Below, piece by piece: positions 47,382-60,654 of a stretch of DNA of 64,000 nt. The notes under the pieces were generated by a model, which saw nothing but the letters and a program-made list of their open reading frames with translations, searched no databases and had not been told where the DNA came from. The position numbers were made by a program, and so were the translations under genes. The stretch is from Piscicola geometra (lineage: Eukaryota > Annelida > Clitellata > Hirudinida > Piscicolidae): NCBI GenBank assembly GCA_943735955.1, contig OX030962.1:8716962-8780961 (forward strand). The letters run 5' to 3'. Position 1 is the first letter of the stretch, and every line of letters starts with the position of its first letter.

Positions 47382-50300
47382 CTAATGATTTGTTTGTGAT
47401 GGTATCAGATAAATTATGGTGAAATTTGTAGTGATAACTTAGATAATGTAGTGGTTATTGGAGCAGTTTGAGATGATTTTGTTGGTGTTATATACAAGAC
47501 TTTGTAAAATATTCGGCAAATAAATTGGATAGTTTTGGTGATTTAATGGGTTTCTTGACTATCAAGGAATGATATGTTAGCTAGACGTGTGCTTGGCCTA
47601 GAAGAAGGTTGAGTGGTGAGTTTTGTGGTTAGTTTAAGAACTACTTAGTTCATTTGTTCACTTTTTATAACAACTAAATGTTTTCAAAAATATACATTTA
47701 TTGACTTATGAATCTTTGTTGAGATTGGTTACAAAGTTTTCCAAATAAACATGTTAAAACTAAAAATCCGCAAAAAAAGAATAATTTTTTTAACTATTAT
47801 GAATCTGAAAAGTGTGAAGTCAATGGATGATGACTTTATTCGTGAAAACGGAAAAATGATTTAAGAACCTAAGTAGAACTTAGAAACGTAGGAGAAACAG
47901 GTGAATTGTAATGAATTTCGACACTTTCTGTTGAAAATATTTTTACAAACTACTTGCTGCAAAAAAATCTTTCTTTACACTAATCTTTTCCAATTTTAAA
48001 AATATATTTCATGCATACAAAAACTTATATAATAGTTATTTTCATAATTGTTTTAAATTACTTTTTTTAAAGTTTGAAAAACTTTTAAAATCCAATTTAT
48101 TGAAAAAATCTTATTTGAAAGTTGCAAAAATAATTTCAGTTAGAAAAAAATTTATATAAGTTTTTAAAATGGAAAAAAAATGTATTATTAATTGTAAAAA
48201 AGTTATCTAAAATTTAAAAATATAGTGAACAAAATAATGGACTTTTGTTTACAAAGTTTAATACTGACATAATTCTTGCCATCGCAGAAGAAATGAATCC
48301 GTTATATCGGATTAAGCGGCTGTGCCACGAATCCTTTTTAGATGCGAACCCTTCTGATGTTTATTGATGTTTCATCGGCCTATTAATAATCTAATTTTTT
48401 GGATTAGAGTCCTTTATACAACTGGCGCAATTTAAATTCCAGTAAGCAAGTTATAAAAGGACAGTGGAAATAATTGAGAACATCAATCAATTATGTTCAA
48501 ATGTTAAAAAACATTTCATCATAAGTAAAAAGTTGTAAGAACTGAAATGAATTTTAGGTTTGAATTCATGCAAATGACATCTTTTTATCTTCCGGCAGAA
48601 TGTTTTGAAAAACTCAAGTTTTTAAAAAATGGTTTTGTGTCATGCTTTAATTAACGAAAAAAATCACTGGACAAAACAAACAACAAAAACTGATCTACCT
48701 CTATAGCCCTTTTTGACAGAGAAAGATGTAACGGCAAAAATCTTCTCGGGGTTGTAGTCGTTAAAGATGAAAAAAACTTCTAAAGATTTCTTTGAAGTCA
48801 GGCGTTATAAATATAACATTTTGAAAAACTCAGTTCAAAAATTTTCCGAAACGCTTTTAACCCATTCAGTCGTAGACACCGGAAATCCAATAACGCTCCG
48901 TCAAGTGATCAAGAAGACAGATATTGTGGCCAAAGAGTTTTCCATTGTGACTGTAGTCTTGGGAATAAACAGTGTGAGACCAACAGATACAAATGTTTCA
49001 AGCCGAGGAGGCTTTGTATGGGAAGATGCCATGAAAGTCTTAATTGAACAAACAAATAAATCAGTGAATAAACTACGTTATATTTTCAATGATTTTCAAA
49101 ATAAAACTTATTAATAATGAAAAATATAGAAATAACAAAATAGAATGGTTTTAATTAAATAAAATAAAAAATTTAAGACAAATATAGAAAACACAGCATG
49201 AGAAAAATTCAAATACTTATATCTTTTTCAAGTTTTTGCCAGTGAAGAAATTGGAAAACTTCTCAATTTTTGAACTGTATTATTAAAATATGCAAATTAT
49301 TGTTAAATAATTTTATTATGAAATTTAAAAACCTAAATAATTTTTTTATATGTATTATTTATCAAAAAACCAACACATATGAATGAAATATTTTCAAAAT
49401 TTGATTGTTTCATTTTTGTCAAACTGTGAAATTCGTCGAGACACTTTTCAGGCCCTTTGCGTATTGATGAAGTGAATCGGTCATTACCCGAAGGGGCTGA
49501 TGGCGGGGTTTGACTGCAAAATATAATACATTATACAACCACACACATACACAAACCATTAAAAAAAATTTGAATATTTTATATAGAAAATGAAAAATCT
49601 AAACTATTTTTCCGTTAAATCAAATGCTAACAAGCAGTCTTACATTCAATTCTGTAAAGAAAATTAAGGTACATTTTCCGTTAACGATCCATTTAGTGTT
49701 TATATAAGGGACATATAATTTAATTTCAAAAGATATGAAAACATATTTCAATGGTTTAAAACGTGGGTTCCAAACAGATATAAAATGCAAAAGTAATTAA
49801 GTCATAAAATATGCAAAAACTGTGTGGATTGTCACACCAAAAAGGTTTAAACAGATTTTTTGAAGCAGTTTAATAAAATGAATAATAAAAAATAATAATA
49901 AAGAAGGATAGAAAAATATGTATAATATTATGTGTTAATATTGATTTGCATACTATATAAATAATAATATTATTAATAACAAGTATCTATAAGTGTAAAA
50001 ACTATGAATCTGTTTTCTTTTGATTGTTAATCTGTAACTCATATTTTTTTAATTCAGCAAAAAATTATTAACATGATTAAATTTATTAAAAGAAAAGATT
50101 TTATTAGTTTATCCTCAAATTATTTTTTCATTAAATTTCAATTCATCTTGAATAGTGTTATCGTTTTGATTAAATGGTTTTAACAGTGTCTATATTATTT
50201 GAAATTATTAATATATTTTCTTTTTAAAGTAATTTCTCCCCAGTAATTTTCTCTTTATTTCACAGTTTTTACTGAATAATATCCAACATCCTTTGTCTTT

Positions 50301-53300
50301 CCCCAAAGCGTGCCTGTACACTTTCCTATAGACCACACGAAAGACCCTACTACGGCTTAAAGTAGTCTTTTTGGGGCAGATTACTTGTATTAATCATTAT
50401 TACTGCGTCGTCATTGACTGCTACAGTCTGCTTAATCATTATTTATGTCAGCAGTCGTTTGGGGCTTTTCAGTCCTTTATGGGATAACTCATCTATTCAT
50501 TAATGCTTTCTTACTCATCCATTCATGCATCTTATCATGCATCCAATATTTTTTCCGTTTATTTATTTTTTTGCAAATTTATAAATTCATGCAGTCATTA
50601 ATTTATTTATTCATCAATCCCTTAATTTTTTTTCAATTTATTAATTCATCAAACATATCCGTAATTCAAATTTTATTTAGCGGTTTCATTTTCAAAAAAT
50701 TAATTTCATCAGCTAACTAACAAGCATAAAAAAATCTAATCAGTTTTTTAATTTTTTAAATGAGATTGATTATATTCATTGGTTTTTATCTTTAACCTTC
50801 AAAACTAATTTTAACTGGAAATATCTTGTGAATCGTTAAATTCATCTAGAAAAAATCTATCTTTCCATCCATTCATTCGTTTTTCATCTCTTTTCTAATT
50901 ATAATTTTTTTTTCAAAGTTATTTACCAAAGCTGAAGACGGATTGATTGATTAAAATTGTATGATGACATTCTACAGATAGGCTTGGGGGGACATGTAAT
51001 TTTGTTTAGTGTTCATTTTTTGAATTAAATTTGTGAAACTTATTTGGTGTGAAGAATATTGAAAATATTAATATTATATTTTTTTATTTAATGAAAGGGT
51101 TTTTAGTTGTTAAAATTATATAGTATTAAATAATTTTTAACTTCTCTTCTAAGAATTTTTTATAACAATTAATCTTAATGCAAACAAGTGTTTATATATT
51201 ATGCATTTAAAACGAGAAAAACGTTTTTTTGATTTGAAAAACTTTATCAATATTAACAATATTTTGTTTAATGAGATCGCAATTTTAAAAAAGTTTTTAT
51301 TAACAACTTTATAAAACTACTTAAACAAAAATTACTTCTTAAATTAAGTTCCCATTCTATATCACTCTAGGAATACTAATTTTCACATTTATGAAACAAT
51401 TTATAAAAACAATTAAGAGTTGAAAAATGAAAAACAAAATAAAATTATTTTTTACAATTATTTTTTCAACTCATTATAATTTACTTTTGAAAAAATGTCA
51501 AAGTTTACAATACTTTTCAATTAAAGCTTTTACAATAGTATGAAAAAATTACATAGAATTTATATTATAAAACTGCAATAAACTACAAAGATAACACGAA
51601 AAAGTAATAAAATATGGAATAGCCGTAAAACGGCGATAGAAATGCATTGAAAAGCACGATAGGAAAGGAAAACGGTTTAAAAACATCAAAAAATACGGGT
51701 AAATGGTCTGATAAATCATGGGTAATGGATTTCTTTGATATTAAAAAAATGTTCTTAAATTGTTACATTTAGGAAGCTATTGCGTTATATACATTAAATA
51801 CTTTTCAAAATATTGAAAATGTCAAAATTTAACCTTAATAACACTAAAGCTTGAAAAACTAAACTAACGCAAATACTAAATGAAAGTTAATTACACTAAA
51901 CGACACAATTAATGACCACAAAACATCAATAAATATACTATATAGAAAAACAGATTTGTTACATTTGAGCCAACAACACTAACAAACTTACAAAAGAGAA
52001 GATATTTTTGGTCTTGATGGTTGTGAGGGGGCCAAAATGGAATCTGTTTTTGAGGTATTTGCAAATGTGGTTGTTGGTGTTTTTGTTGATACTCTGGTCT
52101 TTCGAATTTTTGTTTTTGATGGAACATTTTAAAATCTTGTTGTTGGTGACCTATTATATTTGTATTAGGGAGTTCTGGCTTGTAATTTATAGTACTGCTG
52201 TGTTTTTGTTGCTCATAAAGTTGTTCCTTTTGTTGTTTTGTCAAGTTTCTTTCGCTTCCATCATCGTTGGGGTCACTGGAGGGATGATATGAATGTATTT
52301 TTTATATATTATAACCAATCTTAACTGCTTTTCAACTAGTTCTAAAACGTCAATTGAAATAAAAACTTTACAAAATTAATTTGTTTTTAATTTGTTTTTA
52401 GTTTTTTTCATTGAAAGATTTGATAAAGTTTAACTATTATTAAATTATTTAAAATGTCGTTTTTTAATTTTTTTTACTGATTTCGTTTTCTTACACAAAT
52501 GAATAATAGATTAACAAAAATTATTTTTAAAAGCTTCGAAAGACAGTGAAGATTAATGAGTCTATGCCCATGTGGAGTTAGAAACTCTAGAGCTGGAGGG
52601 TGTCTTTGCAGTGGTCAGTTTTCTGCCCTTTTTCGTTCTAAATCGCTACGTTACTAAAGTATTCATTTAAAAGTACATTACACGTATTTACACACAAACA
52701 TGAAATTAAAAATTATTTTGGTTTCTATTTATTATTATTATTATTTGTAAAGTAAAAAATATTATTGTGCCAGTAATAAATGAAATTATTTTGTAGAGTG
52801 GCCGATGAATTGAAAGTTTTTTGGTCATAAGAAAATATTTTTCTGCTTTTTGGCATTATTAAGTTTTTAGGTTTTTTATTAATTTTGGTATCTCCTAGCT
52901 TTTTAACAGACTCTTCAAAAGTTTTGTCTCTATTTCTAATAGCATCATCATCATTATCCTGTTTTGCAAGCTAATCAGCAAAAAGTATTTTCTTCTAAAA
53001 AACTTTGATATTATCAAAGACTTTTTCAAATTCTTAAATAAAATAAATTGGAAAAAATATTTTCATGGTTTATATGAAGGTAAAAAAAGATGTGTAAATT
53101 ATGAATTCAGCATGCAACGTAGTCGGTCTAACAACCGCAGGGGTAAATATTCTCGCATCACGGGCACACTCATAACAAGTTTTTTCCATTTTTATTTATT
53201 TTTCCTGTTTTTCTTTGATTAAAAAAAGACTGCTTCAAGTGTTAGCAGAGAACTATAAACATAATTTAGGTCAGATAGGGCTATAGAAATACTTTTTGAA

Positions 53301-56300
53301 ACTATAAAGTCAATTATTCGGAACCGACCCAAGGTTGAAAACTTGGAAACAATTTTCGTCGATTTAGGATAAGTACAGTAATATTTCAAAGCAGATAATT
53401 ATTGATATTTAGTGATATTCATGTTTTCATGGCGTGAACGGGTAAGATGTTTTAAACTGAAACAATAGATTGGTGTAAGTAATGAAAATGTTATTATGGT
53501 AGGTTAGTGGTGGATGAGTAATGATAAAAAATCATTGATGTCTAGTAGTTCATGGTTTTTAAATAAAAAGTGAACATAAAATAAGTTTTTATTATGTAAT
53601 TTTAAGTTTAAAAAATTTTGATGTTACTATTTTTTTCTTTGAGATACTTTGAGATTTTACAACAGCATCTTAATAACAAAAGAGCTTTTAGGCATAATTG
53701 AAAATTAGCTTGAAAAACTTGTAATTGAAAATAAGATAAGTGTATTAAAAAAGGATATTTTGGAAAAACTTTAAAGAAAAAAATTAGAAAACCAGAAAAA
53801 AATGAAAAATGATTTTTTTTCAGAGTTTTTGGTCTACATTTTTACTTAGTGGCAGTCAAATTTTGTTTATTTATATTTATAAAATTATTATTTTTTATGC
53901 AAACAATAAGACCAAAAAAATAGAAAAATAAAACTTACTAAAAGTCAAAAATTTTTAACAATTATGCAACAGTGGTGTTAATGGGTCTATAAAAAAAGTT
54001 AAATTTTGAATGTTTTCAAATGGAAAAATTGCATCATACTTTGAAAGACTTTTCCTGACATTAGTTTTATTCGAAAAAGCTTTTAACAACTTTTTTGGTA
54101 GCTTTAAAACCTTTTATTTAAATGAAGTTGAATTAGCTTAGAGTAAGTTGAATTAAAGTGAGTCAGTTTGAATCACATTCGGTTTCTGAAAAAACGTGGC
54201 TTTGAACTTACTTTAAAGTTTCAAGTTGAAAAAATTATTCAAAAAATGTTACAGAAATTGAAGCATATAAGGAACTAATCTCAAAAATCCAGATATGGGT
54301 TTTGTTAATCGGACATAACGGAAACCCTAAAAGTATTTTAATATTTTTGTAAAACTAATTATTCAATTTTTTGACACGACTTAATTTCTTAAACGTTCCT
54401 ATAGTAATTTCTATATTATTTCTGAGCTACTCAAACGAATAGATTCAAAAATCAATGATCTAGTCTTTCTTGTCTATCACATTTACATTGTCGACAACTT
54501 TTTCGAACATATTTGTGTAAATCATTGCTACACTTGAGTGCCTTCACTGCCATGGAGAACCCTTAAAACTAGACTTTCTATTCATGGCAAAAAAATTCTT
54601 AATAAATTAATCAGCATTTTTTTTTCAATTTTCAATCCACTGAAGAACTCGTTTGTTGAATTTACAATGACAGGTTTAACTTGAAAAGCGTATTCTCAGA
54701 TTGGACTCGACCTTTTTCATTCAAATAAATCATCAATCAGTTTCATAAATTTTATTTTTTGCTTTTAATCTTTTGAAGCTTTATAGTATTTTTTATCACA
54801 TTAAAAAAATTATTATTTTTTTAAACAATTTTTTTTACTAAATAAATAGTTATCATATTTATTTATTTTGGGCGTTATCTGAAGGTTATCTGAGTTAATG
54901 CTTAGACTAAATTCCGTAAATAATTAAGTATTTCCCAAAATAAAAAGACATTCTTTCTCATTCTTATTTCAAAACAATTAAATTCACAAAGTTTTCACGA
55001 GCATAGAATGCTTTTAAAGATACAATGCATCGTCTTTTCAATTATTTTTTGCTACATCTATAATATTGAATGAACGAACTTAAAAAAAGACGTGACAACT
55101 TGAATTTGAAGAAAGAGCGCTATAGAAATCTATTTGATTGATTGATTGATTGATTGACAACGATGAAAATGACAGTTTGTGGATTTGAATAGTGATGATG
55201 CGGTAGTATCTGCTATGGCTAATTATTTTTTGTGGCAGTTTTGTGGGTGCTTCAATGATAGAAGTTGTGAAAAGCATAGTGATAGTGCTGATGAAAGTCA
55301 ATTAAATGGTACTTAAAAAGGTTTTATTATAGATACAATATTTATTAGTGATTCAAAAACAACATGCAAACAAATTATTTCAAGAAAGAATAAAATTTTG
55401 TGTTTTAAAAATTCACGTGAAATTAGTTTTTCCGCAAAGATTTTTTAAAACTTAGAATAATTCTTTAAGAAAATGATAAATTCAAATAATCTTTTTTAAA
55501 ATATATTTTTGTTTCAAAATATTCAAATTAAGTGATCTCAGAAAGTCATTATACTTCTTTAACACAAATGAAAAATCGAAAAAAACGTCTACTAAGCATC
55601 GAAAAATTGCTTAGATTTATAAAACTAAAGTGAACATTAAAAAGTCCCAAAAAAGTCATGTGAAGCTTGTTTTAAAGATTTTAAACAAGTTTTTTGTTTG
55701 ATATCTTAAAGTATATTGAAATAGCCATTATATAGAAATCTTGAAAAACACTGTTAAACCATTTGTTAAAAAAATTTAAAATTTCAATTTTGTTTCTGAA
55801 AGTGATTAGTTGAGAAGTATAATTCCCAAAGGTATCTGTGTTGAACAAACTGTGTCAATTACTCTCAGTTCTTTCACTCTAAATTTTTCACTTCAATCAC
55901 AGTTGTTTTCTTTATATTCTCGGTGATCTTTTTAGCATTTTTAGAAAATAAACTTATCACACATGAAGATCTCTAAAGTAATTAAAAAACCGTGATAAAT
56001 ATTCTTTTTTTACAATTACAGATGCTTGCATAATTTCCAACTTAGTAAATACGTACACAAATAATTCATTTTTCTGACTGAAGCATTTTTTAGAATTAAT
56101 CCGAACTCTATAGTTAAAAACCTATCTAATCTCATTTTACTGGAATGCTTTCAGGGTTAACGTCTTTTGAATGGTATTTTAAACTGTTTCATCGTATTGT
56201 ATATTATTTTTTTCACTTACCCACTCAAAAACTCATACATCTAATTACAATAATAACAAAACTTTTATCATTTCATTTATCACCAATTCACTCCACCAAG

Positions 56301-59300
56301 CCAGTCTATCTTTTATCTAATATTTTATCACAAAATCTCTTATTCATTTTAACCATACATTACACCACCCACTTACTACACTTATCAATCCTACTGATTT
56401 TTTAGATAACTAAATAATTCCACTTACCTACCCGTTTCTATCCACCCACTTACCCAGTTTTCACGAAATTACAAAAGTAAGTAATGATATATTTCGACAA
56501 CATAACTTCCTCTTCACTATATGTGCTGGCAAATGGACTCAAATCGTTAACTAATGGTGCTCCAAAGATTAACGCCAATAAATTATTGTTCAAGAAGTCA
56601 ATACGGTCTGAATTGTAGTAGTTGTGACTGTTGTGGCTGCCCTGGTTGATGGGGTTTAGGTTGCGAACAGATTTGTTGGAAAAAATTCGATTGTTGTTTT
56701 CTTTTAGATAATCTTCATCGTTGTTATAAAAGTCGTAGTCATCGTGGACGTTTATATAGTCAATGTTTATATTTTTTTCATTATAATTTTCTTTTGTTTC
56801 ATTATTTTTTATTTTTTTATTCTTCTTAGATTTTTTTATAATGTTACCTTTGTTAGCTTTATTCCTCGAATTATTAACTTTTCTCTTCCTTTTGGCATTA
56901 AGTACACTTTTGTTTTCTTGACCAGTTATTTGCTTCAGCACATCGTCATGGCCACTCCCAGCCTCATCGTTCAGGTAATTGAGTGTGCGGCTGTGAGGCG
57001 TGTTCGAGTAGCGGATGTTGCTCTTGTTACTGTTGGTGTTTTTATTTTTGTTTTTGAAGTTTTTTTTGCTTTTAATAAATATTCTTTTAGCATTATTATT
57101 TTGAGTTTTTTTGTTTTTATTATTATTCTTTTTGTTTCTATAAAAACTTGTTACTTTTAAATTGTTGTCAGACCATATAATTTTTGAGTTGTTAAAATAT
57201 CTCTTCTTTCTTTTTTTTCCTGATTTATTGCTAATTTTTTTCCTGTTTTTTCTAATATACTTATGAATAAAATATTTTCCATCAATACTTTTTAGATCTT
57301 CATTGAAAGTGCTTCTGTATTTTCTTCCATGGCTATTATTCACAAAATCACTGGAACTTTTTTGCGTTCGATTTTTAATAAAATTAGTTGTGTTCTTTTC
57401 GTAATTGTACTTGTTGTTCACGTTTCGAGTGCCATCGTTCATTAATCCATCATTCATCTCACCAGCCAATAGCTTCATATCACTATCAGTACCACTATAT
57501 TCATCACCATAATCAACATCACCATCATCACCACCCCCATCACCACTCCCATCGTATCCAATATCAGCACCACCACTCAAACGTTCATCTTGAGAATTGG
57601 CGTAAGCAAAGAAGTACACAGGCGTGCTCGGGTGACTTCTCTCACGCGTTCTGATGAACTTGATCGTCGGCGAAGTGACCTGATGGTCGGTGAGGAGATG
57701 TTTGAGAGTTGAAGACGGCTGGAGGATGGAATGTGAGTGGATCGGCGGTGGATCTGTCGTGAGTTTGAGGGCGTAGTGATATGAAACGATGTCGAAGATT
57801 TTCTGTCTGTGGTACATGTAGTTATTCCGCACCAAAGTCCTCAGAACGTTTCTGGCTTTAGTTGGGGGTGTGTTATAGGGGTGGATGGGTAGATGGGTTA
57901 AGGGAAAAAAGATTTCACTGCAGCCAACTAAGAGAAAAATTTGTTGAGATTTTTTAGAAACGTCTTGCTGTTGTTGCAGTTTATCCTTTTGAATGTTATT
58001 ATCTTGATGTTGGTGTTTTTGTTGCTGTTTTACACTCTTTTTTATAATTTTATGTTGGAATTTTTGTCGCTTAATTTGTTGAGGCTGTTGTAAATGTTGC
58101 TGCTGCTGCAAGGAATGATGTTTTAGTTGATGAAGTTGGTGTTTGTGACGTAAAAATGCTAACTGCTTCCTAAACGACCCATAAGTTTTTTTATGACGCT
58201 TTGTTTTGGCATCTTTAGAGATTGTTGTTTTTTCTCTCTTCTTAGAAGTTGTAAATTTTTTCATAAGAGACGAAACAATGGTTTTCAATGTAGTTTTTTT
58301 AGTTTTATTGTTTTTGTTATTGTTGCTTATGTTGAAACCCCACGTGAAATAGGTTTTTTTGCTGTAGCAACTTTTGTTTTCGTTAGTGTTATTGATGTTG
58401 TAATAACTGTTAATGTGAGTCTCGTTATTTATTTTTCTGGTTATTTTATTATTATAAATTGTATCCTTCCTATCTTTTTTCAAATACTTACTCTCTATTA
58501 TTCGATTTTTTTCACACTCGTGACAATAAAACTTTTTAATAGGAATTTGCTGCAGGCGACTTGCAGATTCCAATACCTCCCTACTAGAATATTCATTGAG
58601 ATACTCAGTTTTATAATTTCCTATAGGATCGCGATTTTTATTGTCAATAAAGTCGTTAATGAAACTATTAATAGAATCGTTAGTAGAGTTGTTTATGGAA
58701 CCGTTAATTGAGTTGTTGATAGAAGCGTTGACAAAACCTTCAACATTCAAGTTGTTTCCACCCAGGGGATCCGAGTTTAAATTGTGACTCGGAAGCGAAG
58801 AGCGTTTGAGCCTTGCACTCTCTGAGATATTTTTCGATATTGAAGGCTTGTAACGTTTAAACTTTCCTAGAGAAGTATTTATTTCATCTGTTACGAATTG
58901 CTGAGGACTATTTGTTTCTTTAGTCCTTTTAGTTTTTGTTGTTTCGGGAAAGAATGTTGAATTGGAAGGATTACTCCTTGGTTGTTTTGTTCTTATCAAC
59001 TTATTTCCCTTGTCAGTTTTTTCAGCAAAGGCGAAATCTTTTATTTGATTGTCAGATATGAATGTTTCTGTTTTTTTGTTCAAGTTATTTTTATTGAAAG
59101 TAGAGGAATGTGTCAAAGAATTTTTTTTGTTCAAACCACTCATTTTTTTAGTAGTAGTTGTATAAATATAACTATAATCCCTATTTTTATTAATAGAAGT
59201 AGTTGAGATAAATTTATTAACAGTTTCCCCAGTTTGAAAATGAGTGGTCTTATTTGTAGTATTTTTATTGATAGTAGTAGTAAATGTAAAATTTTTAGTA

Positions 59301-60654
59301 ATATAAGTAGTAGTTATGGTGGATTTTTCAGTTGTGGTAGTAGAATCAGTAGTAGTAGCAAATAGATCAGTCGTAGGTGGGGAAGTAGTATTAGTGTTTC
59401 TGGGATTAAAAGTAGTCTCGGTAGCATTATTAATTCTCTTCAGGTCATCAACACTGGCCGGCTTCATCATAGAATTTTCTTGAAAAATAACTGAGGAAGT
59501 CTTACTTTCAGAAATATTCGCATTTTGCTTGATGCCAGATCTTTTATCAGCTTTTTTGTTATTATTATTATTTAATGTTTCATCTATTTTTATTTGATCT
59601 TTTACGTTTTCATTATAAATATTTTTATGGTTATTTATTTGTTTATTATGCAAAAAAGAGGTTTCTTTATTAGGGATTTCTTTATCAAGTGCTTTGTTGT
59701 TCGTTCTTTCCATAAGAATGGCATTGAGAAGTGGTTGATGAATGGTGGAGTAGGTTTGTCTATAAGGTTTTTCAAATGGTGGTGGCACAGCTTGTTTTGT
59801 TGATCTGTAAAAACCTATGTGAATGTTTGAAATCATTTATCAAATTTAGATTCTATTATGTATTTTTAATGCATTCATGATATCTTTGTTTCAAATTTAG
59901 TTTTTCAAGTAAAAGGAAATGTATTCTAATCTTTTCCCCCCGCTTTTACCATTTCAAAACCATTAAAAATATTTTTTATTTTTATTAATTTTTTATAAAC
60001 AATAAACATGTCAAAATATTTTATTTATGTTTCACAAATATGAAATACATAATAAAAATAAAATTTATACCGTTTTTTTTGGAAGATGGGGATGAAGAAG
60101 ACAGAAAAGATGGAGATGATTTTGATGAGTGATAATCCGAATAAAAAGAATGAAAATCTCTGAATTCATCAGTTAGAAGTGTTCGTCTGTCAATGGTGGG
60201 TCCAAAAGAAGAAAAAAAGAGAGGGGGAGTGCTTTTGCCGGAGATGAGAGAAGACCAGGGTTTCTGGACAAATGTGCAAAAAAACTTTTTAATAGATATA
60301 AAAATAGTAAAGTCGATAGTTTTTAAAATATGATTATCGATCGTTGAAATAGTAGTTAAAGTATGTGTAAAGCTTTTTGGTACTTAGATGCAGACTGTTT
60401 TGAATATTTCTATGAAACCAAAACCTAAAATTTTTAAGAGTGAAGAATTAACTTATTGGCATTTTGAAAAAACTGAAAGCATATCAAACTCACTTGTTTC
60501 AGACAGTTCACAAGTCTGGCTTTTTCATCCCAGAACTGAGAACAGTTGACGCTACTTGCGAGTTCTTTGGTAAACGGAAGAGGGTTTTTTATTATTGCCC
60601 AGCTACTGAAGATTGAACCATCAATCATGATCACTCTTTTGAAGAAACCTTTGT
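45052..60654 (-). CDS. Nlg: Neuroligin, C-terminal five exons (5' part outside window)
   Basis: A postsynaptic adhesion protein with an inactive cholinesterase-like ectodomain that binds neurexins. Minus-strand exons: 60494-60654, 60071-60263, 56454-59804, 51992-52275 and 45052-47381. Signature pieces in order are VIMIDGSIFSSWA (neuroligin IIQSGSALSSWA), FFSSFGPTIDRRTLLTDE, VRNNYMYHRQKIFDIVS, SPTIKFIR, IFGAPLVND with EVMLSKYIITYFCNFVKTG, DPNDDG, YYREAKVGLWLDLIPKIHR, a transmembrane segment near 46760-46830, and a 570-residue cytoplasmic tail. About 2,100 residues are encoded here alone, against 800 to 1,300 for whole family members, because of two huge low-complexity insertions and a long tail. 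The upstream exons are not in the 3.3 kb to the window end. The frame across the second junction is unresolved (see the 60071 exon). Confidence 0.9.
48767..49114 (+). other. Unrecognised 115-codon open frame in a neuroligin intron
   Basis: An ATG-initiated frame, KDFFEVRRYKYNILKNSV, FSIVTVVLGINSVRPTD, WEDAMKVLIEQTNKS, of better than random appearance, antisense to neuroligin. No family recognised; a retrotransposon fragment or chance frame is most likely. Confidence 0.2.
51992..52275 (-). CDS. Nlg: Neuroligin exon, end of cholinesterase-like domain
   Basis: After CCCTCCAG one base completes the glycine codon and the frame reads DPNDDGSERNLTKQQ, a Gln/Lys/His-rich stretch, then IPFWPPHNHQDQKYLLF, ending in phase 1 at TTTT|gtaagt. 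It corresponds to the family segment GDPNEP...W..Y....QKYL. The Gln-rich middle is longer than usual. Confidence 0.87.
52276..56453. other. Nlg: Neuroligin intron, no gene seen
   Basis: AT-rich sequence with one GATT repeat. GC-richer patches near 52600 and 53120 show no recognisable motif. Confidence 0.5.
55134..55157 (+). repeat. (GATT)n microsatellite
   Basis: Six GATT units in a neuroligin intron. Confidence 0.8.
56454..59804 (-). CDS. Nlg: Neuroligin giant exon with two low-complexity insertions
   Basis: A 3.35 kb exon open throughout despite AT-rich composition. Three parts: (a) 59804 to about 57955, ~615 residues rich in Asn, Thr, Lys and Ser, ending in a Gln/His-rich block. (b) About 57955 to 57590, ordinary neuroligin: QIFLLVGCSEIFF, RTLVRNNYMYHRQKIFDIVS, TSPTIKFIRTRERSHPSTP, VYFFAYANSQDERLSGG. 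(c) About 57590 to 56590, ~330 residues, first Asp/Gly/Tyr-acidic, then Lys/Asn basic, followed by IFGAPLVNDLSPF, EVMLSKYIITYFCNFVKTG and the donor GG|gtaagt. Insertion (c) lies where the family has the HGEDLPY loop; the histidine is not visible here. Whether the insertions stay in the mature mRNA must be tested. Confidence 0.85.
60071..60263 (-). CDS. Nlg: Neuroligin exon with FGPTIDRR motif
   Basis: After TTGTCCAG in phase 0 the exon reads KPWSSLISGKST, FFSSFGPTIDRRTLLTDEF and a Ser-rich run, ending AAAAAAAACG|gtataa. It corresponds to the family FGPVIDGDVIPD strand. It ends in phase 1, but the best acceptor of the next exon needs phase 2. Either the eight-A run is one base short in this assembly, or the next exon starts at a later acceptor (AACAAG|CT, within 20 bases), which restores the frame. 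Confidence 0.82.
60494..60654 (-). CDS. Nlg: Neuroligin exon following the nucleophile-elbow region
   Basis: After CTTCTCAG the exon reads KGFFKRVIMIDGSIFSSWA, FTKELASSVNCSQF and LVNCLKQ, ending in phase 0 at CAA|gtgagt. It corresponds to the family segment LFQRAIIQSGSALSSWAV through the paired cysteines (VNC...VNCL). It needs one base from an upstream exon that I could not find before position 64000. Confidence 0.9.

Noticed and set aside
56744..59803. Plus-strand open frames over the giant neuroligin exon
   Set aside because: Antisense of Asn/Lys-rich codons gives Phe/Ile/Val-rich frames; the minus strand carries the recognisable motifs.
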